NCBI GenBank assembly: GCA_024234815.1 | Contig: JACKNO010000002.1 | Location: 62,001 to 126,000 of the forward strand | Direction of reading: 5' to 3' | DNA length: 64,000 nt | From: Pseudomonadales bacterium | GTDB lineage: Bacteria > Pseudomonadota > Gammaproteobacteria > Pseudomonadales > Halieaceae | Shown here: one piece after another, positions 54,382 to 63,971 of the stretch | Numbering within the stretch: the stretch's first letter is position 1 | How the letters are laid out: each line of letters opens with the position of its first letter | The notes under the pieces: generated by a model | What the model saw: the letters and a program-made list of their open reading frames with translations, nothing else | Database searches by the model: none | What the model was told of the DNA's origin: nothing | Made by a program: the position numbers and the translations under genes

Positions 54382-54870
54382 TCAGGCAAGGCGTACCGGC
54401 AGGGTCGCTCGCGGCAGGACCGCCAGCAAAGTGGGCTGCAGGTCCCGGTCATTGCTGTGTCGCCAGGCGTGCCAATACACCAGCGAAAAACCGATCGCCA
54501 GACCAATGACAGCGCCGCCAATCGCGGCCCACTCGGGCGCTCCCGGACCCGTGGCCGGCCACAATACCTGCAGGGCGGAGGCAGCAGCGAGCATGCACAC
54601 CAGGGGCAGCATGTAGATGAGCATCGAGCCGCGCAGTATGACCTGTTCCGGGATGCCGATACGGACCTGGTCATCGACGGCGCATTGCTCGGCGGCGACT
54701 GCGCCCGACAGCACTCGCACATATCCCGTGCGCCCGTCGGCAATACGGTTGAGAAGGCCGTGACCACAGCCTTTATTGGCAGCGCAGCTGCCGCAGGTAC
54801 TCTGGCGAATGGTCTCGACCCACAACGCCCCGTCTTCCAATGCCACCACCCGGCCGGTCTCTATCAACAT
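54382..54870 (-). CDS. rseC: RseC/MucC-family membrane protein
   Basis: A 162-residue inner-membrane protein with two helices (about 70-90 and 100-120) and an N-terminal Cys cluster, Cys26, Cys29 and Cys35 (STCGSCAANKGCGHG), likely redox-active or metal-binding. RseC/MucC family members modulate sigma-E and SoxR reduction. ATG 54870 starts right at the rseB stop; the frame upstream lies inside rseB. Confidence 0.9.
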   Translation of the reverse strand: MLIETGRVVALEDGALWVETIRQSTCGSCAANKGCGHGLLNRIADGRTGYVRVLSGAVAAEQCAVDDQVRIGIPEQVILRGSMLIYMLPLVCMLAAASALQVLWPATGPGAPEWAAIGGAVIGLAIGFSLVYWHAWRHSNDRDLQPTLLAVLPRATLPVRLA

Positions 54871-54871
54871 G

Positions 54872-55828
54872 TCACTGCAAGCCCCTGATCGAGTCGGCGA
54901 CCATGCGCGCGGTGTTAAGCGGTACTTCCCCAATAACGGTTACCAGCACTGGCACACCTGCCAGGTGCATTCCGCGGGTATAGGATGTGGTGCCACCGGT
55001 GCGAACCACGCCCTCGCCCGGGCGAATATCGCCGCTTAGCATTTCCAGGAAAACGGAAAACACCGCTAATCCGTCCGTGTAGGTCCTGCGTCCGCCGTCG
55101 GACCCGGGGTCATCGGTAGCGGTAAACCCGAGCGGTAACCACTGCACCGTCCAGTCGGGCCCAACGCCGCCGGATGCAGGCGCGGCCCCCGGGTGCGGGT
55201 GCATTGCCTGGTGGACCACGTGCGGCTCACCGCTGGTGCCTGATTCAGGCGCATACGAGAGGCTGGCGAACTGGAACTTCTCGAGAACCTTGTCGCCGCG
55301 GCCCACGGTCTGGCTTTTCAGCAGCAGGCCGGTTTCCCGATCCAGTTCCATCACGTAGCCATAGCGGTACATATCCCGGGGCTCTATCTGAACCTGCACC
55401 GCCTGGCGGCCCGCTACCAGTTCCCCACCCGCCACGCGGAAACGATAGTACTGCGCCACACCACAGTCGCCGGACTGGAGATCAGCCCCAAGTTGCAACA
55501 GGCGATGTCCGGGGTGAATGCACTCCAGTGGGTGATTGATACGAACGACTTCCGCGCCCTGCCCGGTCAACTCGGTAAGCCTCTCAGTGACCAGCCCATC
55601 GACAACGGTGTGGGACACTTGCATGGCCTGCAAATCATCGCCCCGCTGGAAGGTAACAATGCCGTGATAGTCTATCTGTTGCAGGCTACGCGACATCTTG
55701 TCCAGCCACGCCAGGGCCTCGGCATCGGCAGCCGGACAGGCTGCGGTGACGGCCCGGGCGGCCACCAGTAATGCAAAGAGCGACACCGCGGGTAGCAATG
55801 TCCGGCACCATGTAGTCTTGCCTCTCAC
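54872..55828 (-). CDS. rseB: sigma-E regulatory protein RseB/MucB
   Basis: A 318-residue periplasmic protein with a signal peptide ending near TAACPA and two domains: an N-terminal lipoprotein-carrier-like fold (WLDKMSRSLQQIDYHGIVTFQRG) and a C-terminal RseA-binding domain. It shields RseA from cleavage and senses off-pathway lipopolysaccharide. Start GTG 55828; the longer open frame overlaps rseA. Confidence 0.9.
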   Translation of the reverse strand: MRGKTTWCRTLLPAVSLFALLVAARAVTAACPAADAEALAWLDKMSRSLQQIDYHGIVTFQRGDDLQAMQVSHTVVDGLVTERLTELTGQGAEVVRINHPLECIHPGHRLLQLGADLQSGDCGVAQYYRFRVAGGELVAGRQAVQVQIEPRDMYRYGYVMELDRETGLLLKSQTVGRGDKVLEKFQFASLSYAPESGTSGEPHVVHQAMHPHPGAAPASGGVGPDWTVQWLPLGFTATDDPGSDGGRRTYTDGLAVFSVFLEMLSGDIRPGEGVVRTGGTTSYTRGMHLAGVPVLVTVIGEVPLNTARMVADSIRGLQ

Positions 55829-55841
55829 CTTAAAGCGTTCC

Positions 55842-56429
55842 CTATTCCTGGATAATCGGCACGCGAGCGAAGGGAACCAGCCCGTTGGGTGAATTGAGGG
55901 CGGCGTGCTCCGCATGCTCCTGCATATACTTTTGCAGCCGCTGCCGCGCCAGTTCCTGATACGCGGTGCCCGTAGCCGGCTCCAGCTCCACCACGCCCTG
56001 GGTGCCATAGCTGGCCTGCACCGAGGTGGCACCCAGGCTATTTACCATGCCGACTGGAGACACGCTGCTGGCGATGGCCTGGCTGTTGTAACTGTCGGCA
56101 TCCAACTGGGCCAGCTGTTGACCTCCCAGCACAACCGTCACCGCCACGGAGGCCGCCACCGCGACGCTGGCCAGGGGCTTGAGGAGACGGTGCCTGAGCC
56201 CGACACCCGCGGACTTGCCGCCTATCGCCTCCCGTACCTGCGCCGATATATCGAGATCGGGATGTGCGGGCGTCTGCCCGCCGGTGAGTGTGCGTACCAT
56301 GTTGTAGCGCACCCAGACCTGCCGCAGTTCCGGATCATCAGCGATGCGCGCCAGCACACGCTGCATTTCCAGTTCATTGGCTTCATCGTCCAGCAGTGCT
56401 GACAGCGATTCCCGCATTGCTTCACTCAT
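55842..56429 (-). CDS. rseA: anti-sigma-E factor RseA/MucA
   Basis: A 195-residue single-pass membrane protein. Residues 1-75 form the cytoplasmic sigma-binding domain (SEAMRESLSALLDDEANELEM), one helix lies near residues 88-106 (ASVAVAASVAVTVVLGG), and a periplasmic tail follows. Stress-triggered proteolysis frees AlgU. It lies 87 bases after rpoE, in the same transcript. Confidence 0.9.
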   Translation of the reverse strand: MSEAMRESLSALLDDEANELEMQRVLARIADDPELRQVWVRYNMVRTLTGGQTPAHPDLDISAQVREAIGGKSAGVGLRHRLLKPLASVAVAASVAVTVVLGGQQLAQLDADSYNSQAIASSVSPVGMVNSLGATSVQASYGTQGVVELEPATGTAYQELARQRLQKYMQEHAEHAALNSPNGLVPFARVPIIQE

Positions 56430-56516
56430 AATCGTGTTTCCTCGTGCCTGCGCACGCTTTCGTCAATAATCGCCCGCCCCAGTCGGCGGACTTGCTCGCG
56501 CCACGCCTGGGCAGCG

Positions 56517-57101
56517 TCACACATTTCCATCCAATTGTTCTTTCACCCGGGAATCTATGGCCTCCCGCGCCCGGAATATCCGTGAACGCACAGTACCCAC
56601 CGGACAATCCATGACCTCGGCAATGTCCTCGTAACTGAGACCGTCAAATTCACGCAAAGTTACCGCTGTTCTCAAATCCTCGGGTAACTCCTGAATCGCC
56701 CGTTCCACCACCGCCTTCAGTTCCGCTCCGAACAGGGCGTTCTCAGGGGTTTCAATTTCATGTAACAGCTCGCCGTTGGCATAGTGCTCGGCGTCTTCAA
56801 TCTCGACATCCGTGCCAGGAGGCCTCCTCGAGCGCGATACGAGGTGATTCTTGGCCGTGTTGATGGCGATCCGGTAGAGCCAGGTATAAAACGCGCTCTC
56901 GCCGCGAAACCCCGGCATCGCCCTGTAAGCCTTGATGAAAGCTTCCTGCGCCACGTCCTGCACTTCGTCCGCATCGTATACGTACCGACTTATCAGGCTG
57001 AATATCCGGTGCTGGTATTTGAGCACTAACAGGTCGAACGCCCGTGAGTCGCCCTTTTTTACCCGTGCAACCAGCTGCTGGTCCGTCGCTGCGGCAGTCA
57101 C
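56517..57101 (-). CDS. rpoE: RNA polymerase sigma factor RpoE/AlgU
   Basis: A 194-residue ECF sigma factor. Region 2 holds FDLLVLKYQHRIFSLISRYV and DVAQEAFIKAYR; region 4 holds LPEDLRTAVTLREFDGLSYEDIA and GTVRSRIFRAREAI. It drives envelope-stress genes, including its own. Start GTG 57101. Two sigma-E-like promoters precede it. Confidence 0.96.
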   Translation of the reverse strand: MTAAATDQQLVARVKKGDSRAFDLLVLKYQHRIFSLISRYVYDADEVQDVAQEAFIKAYRAMPGFRGESAFYTWLYRIAINTAKNHLVSRSRRPPGTDVEIEDAEHYANGELLHEIETPENALFGAELKAVVERAIQELPEDLRTAVTLREFDGLSYEDIAEVMDCPVGTVRSRIFRAREAIDSRVKEQLDGNV

Positions 57102-57163
57102 GCCCTGTACCTCTCCCTAGTCCATGACATTACTGCCCTGCCGACGCTCCGGCTGATGACCCA

Positions 57164-57190
57164 ATAGACACCGCAACAGCCAACAAGTTC
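57164..57190 (-). promoter_or_regulatory. sigma-E-type promoter, proximal
   Basis: On the minus strand GAACTT, 16 bases, TCTAT, close to the AlgU/RpoE consensus GAACTT-N16-TCTGA. It lies 63-89 bases before the rpoE start. Confidence 0.6.
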
Positions 57191-57215
57191 GCCGCGATCA
57201 CCAGATTGCCGCCAA

Positions 57216-57243
57216 TAAGAGGCATAGTTACCCATAAAGTTCC
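57216..57243 (-). promoter_or_regulatory. sigma-E-type promoter, distal
   Basis: On the minus strand GGAACTT, 16 bases, TCTTA. The -35 element is perfect and the -10 element differs by one base. Together with the proximal copy it suggests autoregulation of the rpoE-rseABC-mucD operon. Confidence 0.7.
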
Positions 57244-57367
57244 ACACAGCGGCATTTCCTTATTCGCCGAACGCTCGTATATACTCGGCTACAGTGGTGC
57301 GACCAAAAGCTAAGTCTTTGACTCGCATAATATAATTCACCCCCTGACGCGGCAAGCACAAGGCGCT

Positions 57368-58990
57368 ATGGCCAACCTTTATCAGCACGACGTACTCATC
57401 ATCGGATCCGGCGCCGCCGGCCTGAGCCTGGCCCTGCACCTGCCGCGTCACCTGCGAGTGGCGGTCATCTGCAAGGGACAACTGAACGAAGGTTCCACCT
57501 ACTGGGCCCAGGGGGGTATGGCCGCGGTGCTTCACACCCGGGACACAGTAGATTCCCACGTCGAGGACACCCTGGCTGCGGGCGGCGGCCTGTGCCGGCG
57601 CGAGGCGGTGGAGTTTACGGTGAAAAACAGCCGCAGGTGCGTCGAGTGGCTGGTCGCGCAGGGCGTGGATTTCGACCTGCGGGAAAACCTGGCCAGTATC
57701 GACCAGCGCGAATTTCACCTGACCATGGAAGGCGGCCACAGCCACCGGCGCATCATCCACGCCGCCGACCGCACCGGCAGTGCGATCTCGGAAGTACTGA
57801 CTGAAAAAGCCCGGCAGGCACCCAACATTGAACTGTATACCCGCCGCGTTGCGGTGGACCTGGTGCTGGAGGATGAGCGCTGCCAGGGCGCCTATATTCT
57901 CAACCGGGACACGGATCGTGTGGAGCTTTTCCAGGCGCGGGCGGTGGTGCTGGCCACGGGTGGTGCCAGCAAGGCCTACCTCTATACCAGCAACCCCGAC
58001 GGCGCCAGCGGCGATGGCATCGCGATGGCCTGGCGAGCGGGCTGCAGTGTGGCCAACCTGGAGTTCAACCAGTTTCACCCCACCTGCCTTTATCATCCCA
58101 GGGCAAAGTCATTTCTGATCACCGAGGCCATCCGCGGCGAGGGCGGCAGATTGCTGCTGCCCGACGGCAGCCGCTTTATGCAACACTTTGACCACCGGGG
58201 CGAGCTGGCCCCGCGGGATATCGTCGCCCGCGCTATAGACCACGAAATGAAACGACTCGGCGCCGACTGCGTCTTTCTCGACATTTCCCACCAGCCCCGC
58301 GAGTTCCTGCAAAGTCACTTTCCCACCATCATGGCGCGCTGCGCCGAGTTCGGCATCGATATTGCCAGCGAGCCGATTCCGGTGGTGCCCGCCGCCCATT
58401 ACACCTGCGGCGGCATCGTGGTGGATACCCGCGGGCGCACCGACCGTGCAGGGCTCTACGCCATCGGGGAAACCTCCTGTACCGGTTTGCATGGCGCCAA
58501 CCGCATGGCCAGTAATTCGCTGCTCGAGTGCATCGTGTACGCGGAGTCTGCAGCCAATGATATCGCCGGCACCCTGTCGGGTGTCGCCGCACCGGCACCC
58601 GCGCCGGCCTGGGACGAAAGCCAGGTGACAGACTCCGATGAGGATGTGGTGATCTCGCATAACTGGGATGAGTTGCGGCGTTTCATGTGGGATTACGTTG
58701 GTATCGTGCGCACCAATAAGCGCTTGCAGCGCGCCCTGCACCGGGTGCAATTACTGCAGGCCGAGATCGCCGAGTACTATGGCAACTACAAGGTAAGCAA
58801 CGATCTGCTGGAACTGCGCAACCTGGCCATGGTGGCCGAGTTGATGATTCGCTGCGCTATCTCCCGCAAGGAAAGCCGCGGTCTGCACTACACCCTGGAT
58901 TACCCGGAGCTGTTACCGGAGGCTGTCGATACAGTACTCATACCCGAAAACTCACCTTTCGAGAGTCAGGCGAACACGCAGTCGGCGTAG
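57368..58990 (+). CDS. nadB: L-aspartate oxidase
   Basis: A 540-residue flavoprotein that oxidises aspartate to iminoaspartate, first step of NAD synthesis. FAD-binding GSGAAG is at 13-18 and [12 protein letters not shown] contacts [16 protein letters not shown] sequence ([13 protein letters not shown]) and [14 protein letters not shown] belong to the family signature. It is divergent from rpoE, as in Pseudomonas. Confidence 0.96.
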   Translation: MANLYQHDVLIIGSGAAGLSLALHLPRHLRVAVICKGQLNEGSTYWAQGGMAAVLHTRDTVDSHVEDTLAAGGGLCRREAVEFTVKNSRRCVEWLVAQGVDFDLRENLASIDQREFHLTMEGGHSHRRIIHAADRTGSAISEVLTEKARQAPNIELYTRRVAVDLVLEDERCQGAYILNRDTDRVELFQARAVVLATGGASKAYLYTSNPDGASGDGIAMAWRAGCSVANLEFNQFHPTCLYHPRAKSFLITEAIRGEGGRLLLPDGSRFMQHFDHRGELAPRDIVARAIDHEMKRLGADCVFLDISHQPREFLQSHFPTIMARCAEFGIDIASEPIPVVPAAHYTCGGIVVDTRGRTDRAGLYAIGETSCTGLHGANRMASNSLLECIVYAESAANDIAGTLSGVAAPAPAPAWDESQVTDSDEDVVISHNWDELRRFMWDYVGIVRTNKRLQRALHRVQLLQAEIAEYYGNYKVSNDLLELRNLAMVAELMIRCAISRKESRGLHYTLDYPELLPEAVDTVLIPENSPFESQANTQSA

Positions 58991-59377
58991 CTGCTCCGCG
59001 GGGGCGCTGTCGGGCAACAGGAAGACCGATGCCCGACGGCCGTTGCCCATCTCTATCCAGGCAAGGTAGATAAGCCACGGCAGACTGGTGCTGCAGCCGC
59101 GGACACTGATCGCGCGGTTCCCGCCGCCGTGTTCCAACTGCCACTCCCCCTGCCGCCAGGTAATACATGCACCCGCCAGTCTCTGCCGCGCCAGTTGCCA
59201 GCAGCACAGGGTGCCACATGGAATCAACAGCAGCGCCAGCAGGGGATAGCCGCGCTGCGACAGGCGCAACAGGGCCAAGCCGAACAACACGAAGAACAGG
59301 GCATGCAGCACCCGCAGGATGCGGGATCTAGCGATCCTCAGGCGCAGTGAGGGCGAAGTCGAGAACCTTGCTGACAA
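58952..59377 (-). CDS. ygfX: YgfX/CptA-like membrane protein
   Basis: A 141-residue protein with two N-terminal helices ([18 protein letters not shown] and [14 protein letters not shown]) and a soluble tail, matching YgfX, a partner of SdhE sometimes described as the toxin CptA. Its start overlaps the 3' end of sdhE by 50 bases, and its 3' end overlaps that of nadB by 39 bases. Confidence 0.82.
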   Translation of the reverse strand: MSARFSTSPSLRLRIARSRILRVLHALFFVLFGLALLRLSQRGYPLLALLLIPCGTLCCWQLARQRLAGACITWRQGEWQLEHGGGNRAISVRGCSTSLPWLIYLAWIEMGNGRRASVFLLPDSAPAEQLRRLRVRLTLER

Positions 59378-59603
59378 TGGCGTTCATTTCCTCGTCGTCG
59401 GATTGTTCACGCCGCAGGAACCAGGCGAAAAGATCCTGATCCTCACACCGCATCAATTGCTGGAAACGCTGGCGATCCGTCTCCCCCAGCTGGGCGTAGC
59501 GGGAAACCACAAAAGGCTCGAGGACGAGATCCAGTTCCAGCATGCCGCGCCTGCAGGCCCAGCGCATACGATTGATTTCCTCGTCCGATATCATGTCACT
59601 CAT
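59328..59603 (-). CDS. sdhE: FAD assembly factor SdhE
   Basis: A 91-residue small helical protein with the RGM motif (RMRWACRRGMLELDLVL), required to attach FAD covalently to SdhA and FrdA. ATG 59603 gives the usual length; ATGs at 59621 and 59624 are in frame. It lies upstream of ygfX and is divergent from ygfZ. Confidence 0.92.
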   Translation of the reverse strand: MSDMISDEEINRMRWACRRGMLELDLVLEPFVVSRYAQLGETDRQRFQQLMRCEDQDLFAWFLRREQSDDEEMNAIVSKVLDFALTAPEDR

Positions 59604-59740
59604 AGGGGTCTCGTCGTTCATCATAGCCGGGCAGTATATCGTCAAATGCCCCCAGAAACCCGCGAGCGCCATGAGCGGGTGCTGACAGTCATGACGCCAG
59701 GGCCTATGATGACGGTCCCGCTCAGCCAAGGTAAGTACCG

Positions 59741-60694
59741 TTGACCTGTTATTACGCCAATCTGGACCATGAGGCCCTGCTCCATGTGCAAGGCCCGGAT
59801 GCCCTGTCCTTCCTGCAGGGCCAGGTTACCTGCGACACCCGCAGCCTGCGCGCCGATCTCGCCCTGCCCGGCGCCTGTTGCACTGTCCAGGGCCGGGTTG
59901 TCTTCGACTTCCTGCTGGGTCAACTAGAGGCGGACCACCTGGTACTGCGCATGCGGCGTGATATCCTGGCATCCAGCGCCGCGCTGCTGGCCAAATACAT
60001 CGTATTTTCAAAGGCGCAATTGAGTTCCGGGGACAATGGCTGGCGAGTACTGGCCGTGTGGGGTCCGCAGGCTGTCACCTTGCTCCAGGGTATTTTTGGC
60101 GCCGCACCCGCGGGCAGGTTCGCAAGCTGCCACGGCGACGGCTTCCTCCTGGTGCAAACAGACGCAGCCGGCCAGCAGTTCGAATGCTACCTGCAGGACG
60201 AGGTGGTGGGCGACATGTACCGGCAGCTTCAGTCCGCGGCGCAATCCGGCAGTGAATCCGACTGGCAGGCACTGCAGCTTGCCGCCGGCGTCGCCCGCAT
60301 AGAGACCGCCACCAGCGGTGAATACGTTCCACAAATGCTCAATTACGACCTGACCGGGCACATCAGTTTCAGGAAGGGTTGTTACACGGGGCAGGAAGTG
60401 GTGGCTCGCCTGCACTATCGCGGCAAGCCCAAGCGCCGGCTCTACCTGGCCCGGATCGACGCGGACCAGCTTCCCGACGGACGCCTGCCGGCGCCGGGCA
60501 GCCCGTTGTACAAGGACGGAACCAGCCAGGCGGCCGGCAACGTTATCAACAGTGTGGCCACTGCGGATGGCCCGGTCCTATTGCTGGTGACAGCAACTAC
60601 CGACAGTCTCGATGGCACATTGCAGCTGCTTTCCACGCAGGGCCCGGAGCTGCACATCAGTGCGGTTCCCTATGCCGTACCAGAAAATAAATAA
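59741..60694 (+). CDS. ygfZ: tRNA-modifying / iron-sulfur assembly protein YgfZ
   Basis: A 317-residue folate-binding protein of the YgfZ/IBA57 family, aiding 4Fe-4S enzymes such as MiaB. The motif KGCYTGQE is at 212-219, with the conserved Cys. Start is TTG 59741 with AAGG upstream; the frame has no better start. Divergent from sdhE. Confidence 0.92.
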   Translation: MTCYYANLDHEALLHVQGPDALSFLQGQVTCDTRSLRADLALPGACCTVQGRVVFDFLLGQLEADHLVLRMRRDILASSAALLAKYIVFSKAQLSSGDNGWRVLAVWGPQAVTLLQGIFGAAPAGRFASCHGDGFLLVQTDAAGQQFECYLQDEVVGDMYRQLQSAAQSGSESDWQALQLAAGVARIETATSGEYVPQMLNYDLTGHISFRKGCYTGQEVVARLHYRGKPKRRLYLARIDADQLPDGRLPAPGSPLYKDGTSQAAGNVINSVATADGPVLLLVTATTDSLDGTLQLLSTQGPELHISAVPYAVPENK

Positions 60695-60710
60695 CCTCAA
60701 AAACTGCTCA

Positions 60711-60726
60711 CACTGACAGGTCAGTG
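60711..60726. terminator. short hairpin between ygfZ and ung
   Basis: CACTGA and TCAGTG pair around CAGG, between the ends of two convergent genes. The stem is only six bases and lacks a T tract, so its role is uncertain. Confidence 0.35.
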
Positions 60727-60739
60727 CGAACAACAGCGG

Positions 60740-61423
60740 CTATTCAGGCAGCCGCCAGTCAATCGGCTGCCTGCCGTTCGCCACCAGGTATTCGTTGGCC
60801 GCCCTGAAATGACCGCAGCCGAAAAAACCGCGGTGCGCGCTCAGGGGAGAAGGATGCGGCGCGCTCAGTACGCAGTGCCGCTGCCTATCGATAATCGCGC
60901 CCTTGCGCTGGGCGTAACTGCCCCAGAGCATGAAGACCACAGCTTCACATTCCCGATTGACCACTTCGATAACACGGTCCGTGAAAGTCTCCCAACCCTT
61001 TCCCTGGTGAGAGGCGGCCAGGCCACTCTCCACCGATAAAACACTGTTGAGCAACAGTACACCCTGATCCGCCCAGGCGGTAAGATAACCATGGGATGGA
61101 ATCGGGCAGCCCAGCTCAGCGTGGATTTCCTTGAAAATGTTCTGCAGCGAAGGCGGCACTTTCACGCCGGGTTTTACCGAAAAGCACAGCCCGTGTGCCT
61201 GACCCTCCCCGTGATAGGGGTCCTGGCCGAGGATAACCACCTTTACCTGTTCCAGCGGAGTATGGGTAAAGGCATTGAATATCTCATCACCTGCTGGAAA
61301 TATCCTTTTGCCGGCTTTTTTCTGGGCTAGCAAGAAAGCGCGCAGGGCCGCCATGTAGGGCTGCTCGAATTCGCTTGCCAGGCGGCTCAGCCAACCCGGT
61401 TCGAGTTGCACCGGCCTGCTCAA
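60740..61423 (-). CDS. ung: uracil-DNA glycosylase
   Basis: A 227-residue family-1 UDG that removes uracil from DNA. Catalytic Asp68 is in GQDPYH and the leucine-loop motif [13 protein letters not shown] is near residue 190. Full length. It lies 16 bases upstream of the fbiC 3' end on the same strand, downstream of fbiC. Confidence 0.96.
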   Translation of the reverse strand: MSRPVQLEPGWLSRLASEFEQPYMAALRAFLLAQKKAGKRIFPAGDEIFNAFTHTPLEQVKVVILGQDPYHGEGQAHGLCFSVKPGVKVPPSLQNIFKEIHAELGCPIPSHGYLTAWADQGVLLLNSVLSVESGLAASHQGKGWETFTDRVIEVVNRECEAVVFMLWGSYAQRKGAIIDRQRHCVLSAPHPSPLSAHRGFFGCGHFRAANEYLVANGRQPIDWRLPE

Positions 61424-61439
61424 ACCTCAGCCACCGGCT

Positions 61440-63971
61440 TCAGTTGCAGGCCGCCATCAGCATGACCTGCTGATACACGAGATGACCCATGTCCTGCAGT
61501 TCATCCTGAAAATCCAGGGGCACCGCAACTACCGGTACCAGCCGTTTTGAACGCTCCCGCTTGCCGGCGCCGGCATTGTGAACCTCCGCCAGTGGCAATG
61601 CCGAAAAAGCCGCTGCGCGCCGCTCCGGAGACACCTGCTGGTAGAGCGTGGTACGCATACACGGCTGGCGCCCCGCGGCGATTATCTGCTGCTCCATGAA
61701 TGCGGGAGCCCACTCCTGGCCGTGCCCAGAACCGGCGGCCCGGGTGATGCTCTCATTCATGAGAGTGCCACCCAGGTCATTGACCCCGGCATCCAGGCAG
61801 GCGGCCACGCCCTGCTCTCCCATTTTCACCCAGGAAGCCTGGATATTGTCTATGAGCCCGTGCAGCGTTAGCCGCGCCACGGCGTGCATCAGCACCGCCT
61901 CGCGAAACGTCGGGCCGCGCCGCGCCCTGCCCCTGAGATACATCGGCGCTTCCATGTGCACAAACGGCAGCGGCACAAACTCGGTAAACCCCCCGCTGCG
62001 ACGCTGTAACTCGCGGATATGCCACAAGTGCCGGGCCCAGTGATGCGGCTGGTCGATATGTCCGTACATGATGGTGGCGGTGGTCCGCAAGCCCACGCGG
62101 TGAGCTGCCTCTATCACCTCCAGCCACTGGGCGGTGTCGAGTTTGTCCGGGCACAAAACCCTGCGCACATCGTCGTGCAGCACTTCCGCCGCCGTCCCGG
62201 GCAGGGTATTCAAGCCCGCCTCTTTCAGGCGGCGCAGGAATGTCTCGATGTCTATGCCCAGGGTGGTCGCGCCCTGATACACCTCCAGCGGAGAGAAGGC
62301 ATGGACATGCATCCCCGGAGTGGCGGCGCGAACCGTATGCAGGATATCGAGATAGGTCTGGCCGGTGTAATCCGGGTGGATTCCCCCTTGCATGCAGACT
62401 TCGGTCGCGCCCCGGGTCCAGGCCTCAATACAGCGCCCGGCAATTTCCTCACCGCTGATATCGTAGGGCCTGCCCCGCAGTTCCTCGTTGTGCTTGCCCT
62501 TGGAAAACGCACAGAACTGGCACTTGAAATAACAGACGTTGGTGTAGTTGATATTGCGGTTCACGATATAGCTGACCACGTTACCGTTAACCTGCTGTCT
62601 CAGTTCGTCCGCCCGGCGCACCACCCAGGCGAATTCAGCGCCCCTGACCTGGAACAACCGGGCTATATCGGCCTCCTCCAGCTCGCCCCCGGCTCTGCAC
62701 CGCTCGAAGATGCCACGCAGGTCGTCCGCCACTGCCGCGTCCGCGGGGTCGCCGTGCAAAAGTCGCGCGTCGGTATCGGGAATAGCCTGCTCCTGGCCCG
62801 GCACCCAGTTGTCACGGCGGGCAAAACCCTCGGCGTCACTGTGACGCAGCACGGCCGGGCGCACTGCGGGGTCAAGCCAGCGCTCGGCGTCGCTCGCGTA
62901 CGCAGGATAGATGGTCAAGCGCTGATCGAGGTACTTGCCGGCGGACAGGGTCTCGCGCGCCAGTTGGTCCAGGTGCGGCCAGGGAGCTTCGGGATTGACA
63001 TGATCGGGAGTGAGCGGTGATACGCCACCCCAGTCATTGATGCCCGCCGCCACCAGTTGCGGCAGTACACCGGGGCTCAGGTTGGGGGGGGCCTGAATGC
63101 TCATGTCACGACCGAACACCAGGCGCGCCACGGCGATGGTCCACAGCAGGTCGTCGAGGTCGGGCTCGGGAGCGCTCGCCATAAGGGTGCCCGGCTTGGC
63201 CCGGAAATTCTGCACGATCACTTCCTGCAGGTGACCGTGGCGTTCGTGCACGGCGCGCAGCGCGAGCAGGGACTCGATTCGCTCCAGGCGGGTCTCGCCG
63301 ATACCGATGAGAATGCCGGAGGTAAAGGGGACTGCCGCCTGGCCCGCCAGCTCCAGGGTCTGCAGGCGCACCGCCGGGTCCTTGTCCGGGGAGCCATAGT
63401 GCGGCATACCCTTTTCACACAGGCGCGGCGATGCCGACTCCAGCATAATGCCCATGGAAGCGCTCACCGTGCGCAGCCCGGCGATCTCCGCGGCGGTCAT
63501 GCACCCCGCGTTGATATGCGGCAGCAGGCCCGTTTCCTCCAACACGCGGGAGGCGACGTGGCGCAGGTAGGACAGCGTATCGGCAAAACCGAGTTCCTCG
63601 AGGGCGCGCCGCGCCGCGTTGTAGCGCAGTTCAGGCTTCTCCCCGAGGGTGAACAACGCCTCCTGGCAGCCCTGGCGGGCGCCCTGGTGGCAAATGTCGA
63701 GCACCTGCTCGACGCTCATAAATGGCTGCCCGATTTTTTTGGGCGTCTGGGCAAAGGTGCAATAGTGGCAGACATCGCGACACAGCTGCGTCAGCGGGAT
63801 AAAGACCTTGCGGGAATAGGTAATCACATTGCGAAAGCCCCGATCCCGCAGCGGACCCGCGACGGCTGCAAGAGCGGCGGTATCGGGATAGTCCGCCAGC
63901 GCTCGCGCCTGCTCCTGAGTAAGACTGGCCCCCGCCAACAGGTCGGCCTGAATCTGCTGCCAGTTAAACAT
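61440..63971 (-). CDS. fbiC: bifunctional FO synthase (CofG-CofH fusion)
   Basis: An 843-residue fusion of two radical SAM domains that makes FO, the deazaflavin core of coenzyme F420, from tyrosine and a flavin precursor. The N-terminal CofG half has CX3CX2C at Cys64, 68, 71 (LCRDVCHYCTFAQ). The C-terminal CofH half has it at Cys480, 484, 487 (VCYFKCQFCAFSKG), plus GGIHPDYTGQTY. Both clusters are intact and the length matches actinobacterial FbiC. ATG 63971 has AGAGG upstream. It lies upstream of ung, perhaps in one transcript. The cofC/D/E partners are not in the window. Confidence 0.93.
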   Translation of the reverse strand: MFNWQQIQADLLAGASLTQEQARALADYPDTAALAAVAGPLRDRGFRNVITYSRKVFIPLTQLCRDVCHYCTFAQTPKKIGQPFMSVEQVLDICHQGARQGCQEALFTLGEKPELRYNAARRALEELGFADTLSYLRHVASRVLEETGLLPHINAGCMTAAEIAGLRTVSASMGIMLESASPRLCEKGMPHYGSPDKDPAVRLQTLELAGQAAVPFTSGILIGIGETRLERIESLLALRAVHERHGHLQEVIVQNFRAKPGTLMASAPEPDLDDLLWTIAVARLVFGRDMSIQAPPNLSPGVLPQLVAAGINDWGGVSPLTPDHVNPEAPWPHLDQLARETLSAGKYLDQRLTIYPAYASDAERWLDPAVRPAVLRHSDAEGFARRDNWVPGQEQAIPDTDARLLHGDPADAAVADDLRGIFERCRAGGELEEADIARLFQVRGAEFAWVVRRADELRQQVNGNVVSYIVNRNINYTNVCYFKCQFCAFSKGKHNEELRGRPYDISGEEIAGRCIEAWTRGATEVCMQGGIHPDYTGQTYLDILHTVRAATPGMHVHAFSPLEVYQGATTLGIDIETFLRRLKEAGLNTLPGTAAEVLHDDVRRVLCPDKLDTAQWLEVIEAAHRVGLRTTATIMYGHIDQPHHWARHLWHIRELQRRSGGFTEFVPLPFVHMEAPMYLRGRARRGPTFREAVLMHAVARLTLHGLIDNIQASWVKMGEQGVAACLDAGVNDLGGTLMNESITRAAGSGHGQEWAPAFMEQQIIAAGRQPCMRTTLYQQVSPERRAAAFSALPLAEVHNAGAGKRERSKRLVPVVAVPLDFQDELQDMGHLVYQQVMLMAACN

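Noticed and set aside
57185..57243. The two GAACTT boxes as promoters for nadB
   Set aside because: Their orientation points to rpoE on the minus strand, and no matching -10 element lies toward nadB.
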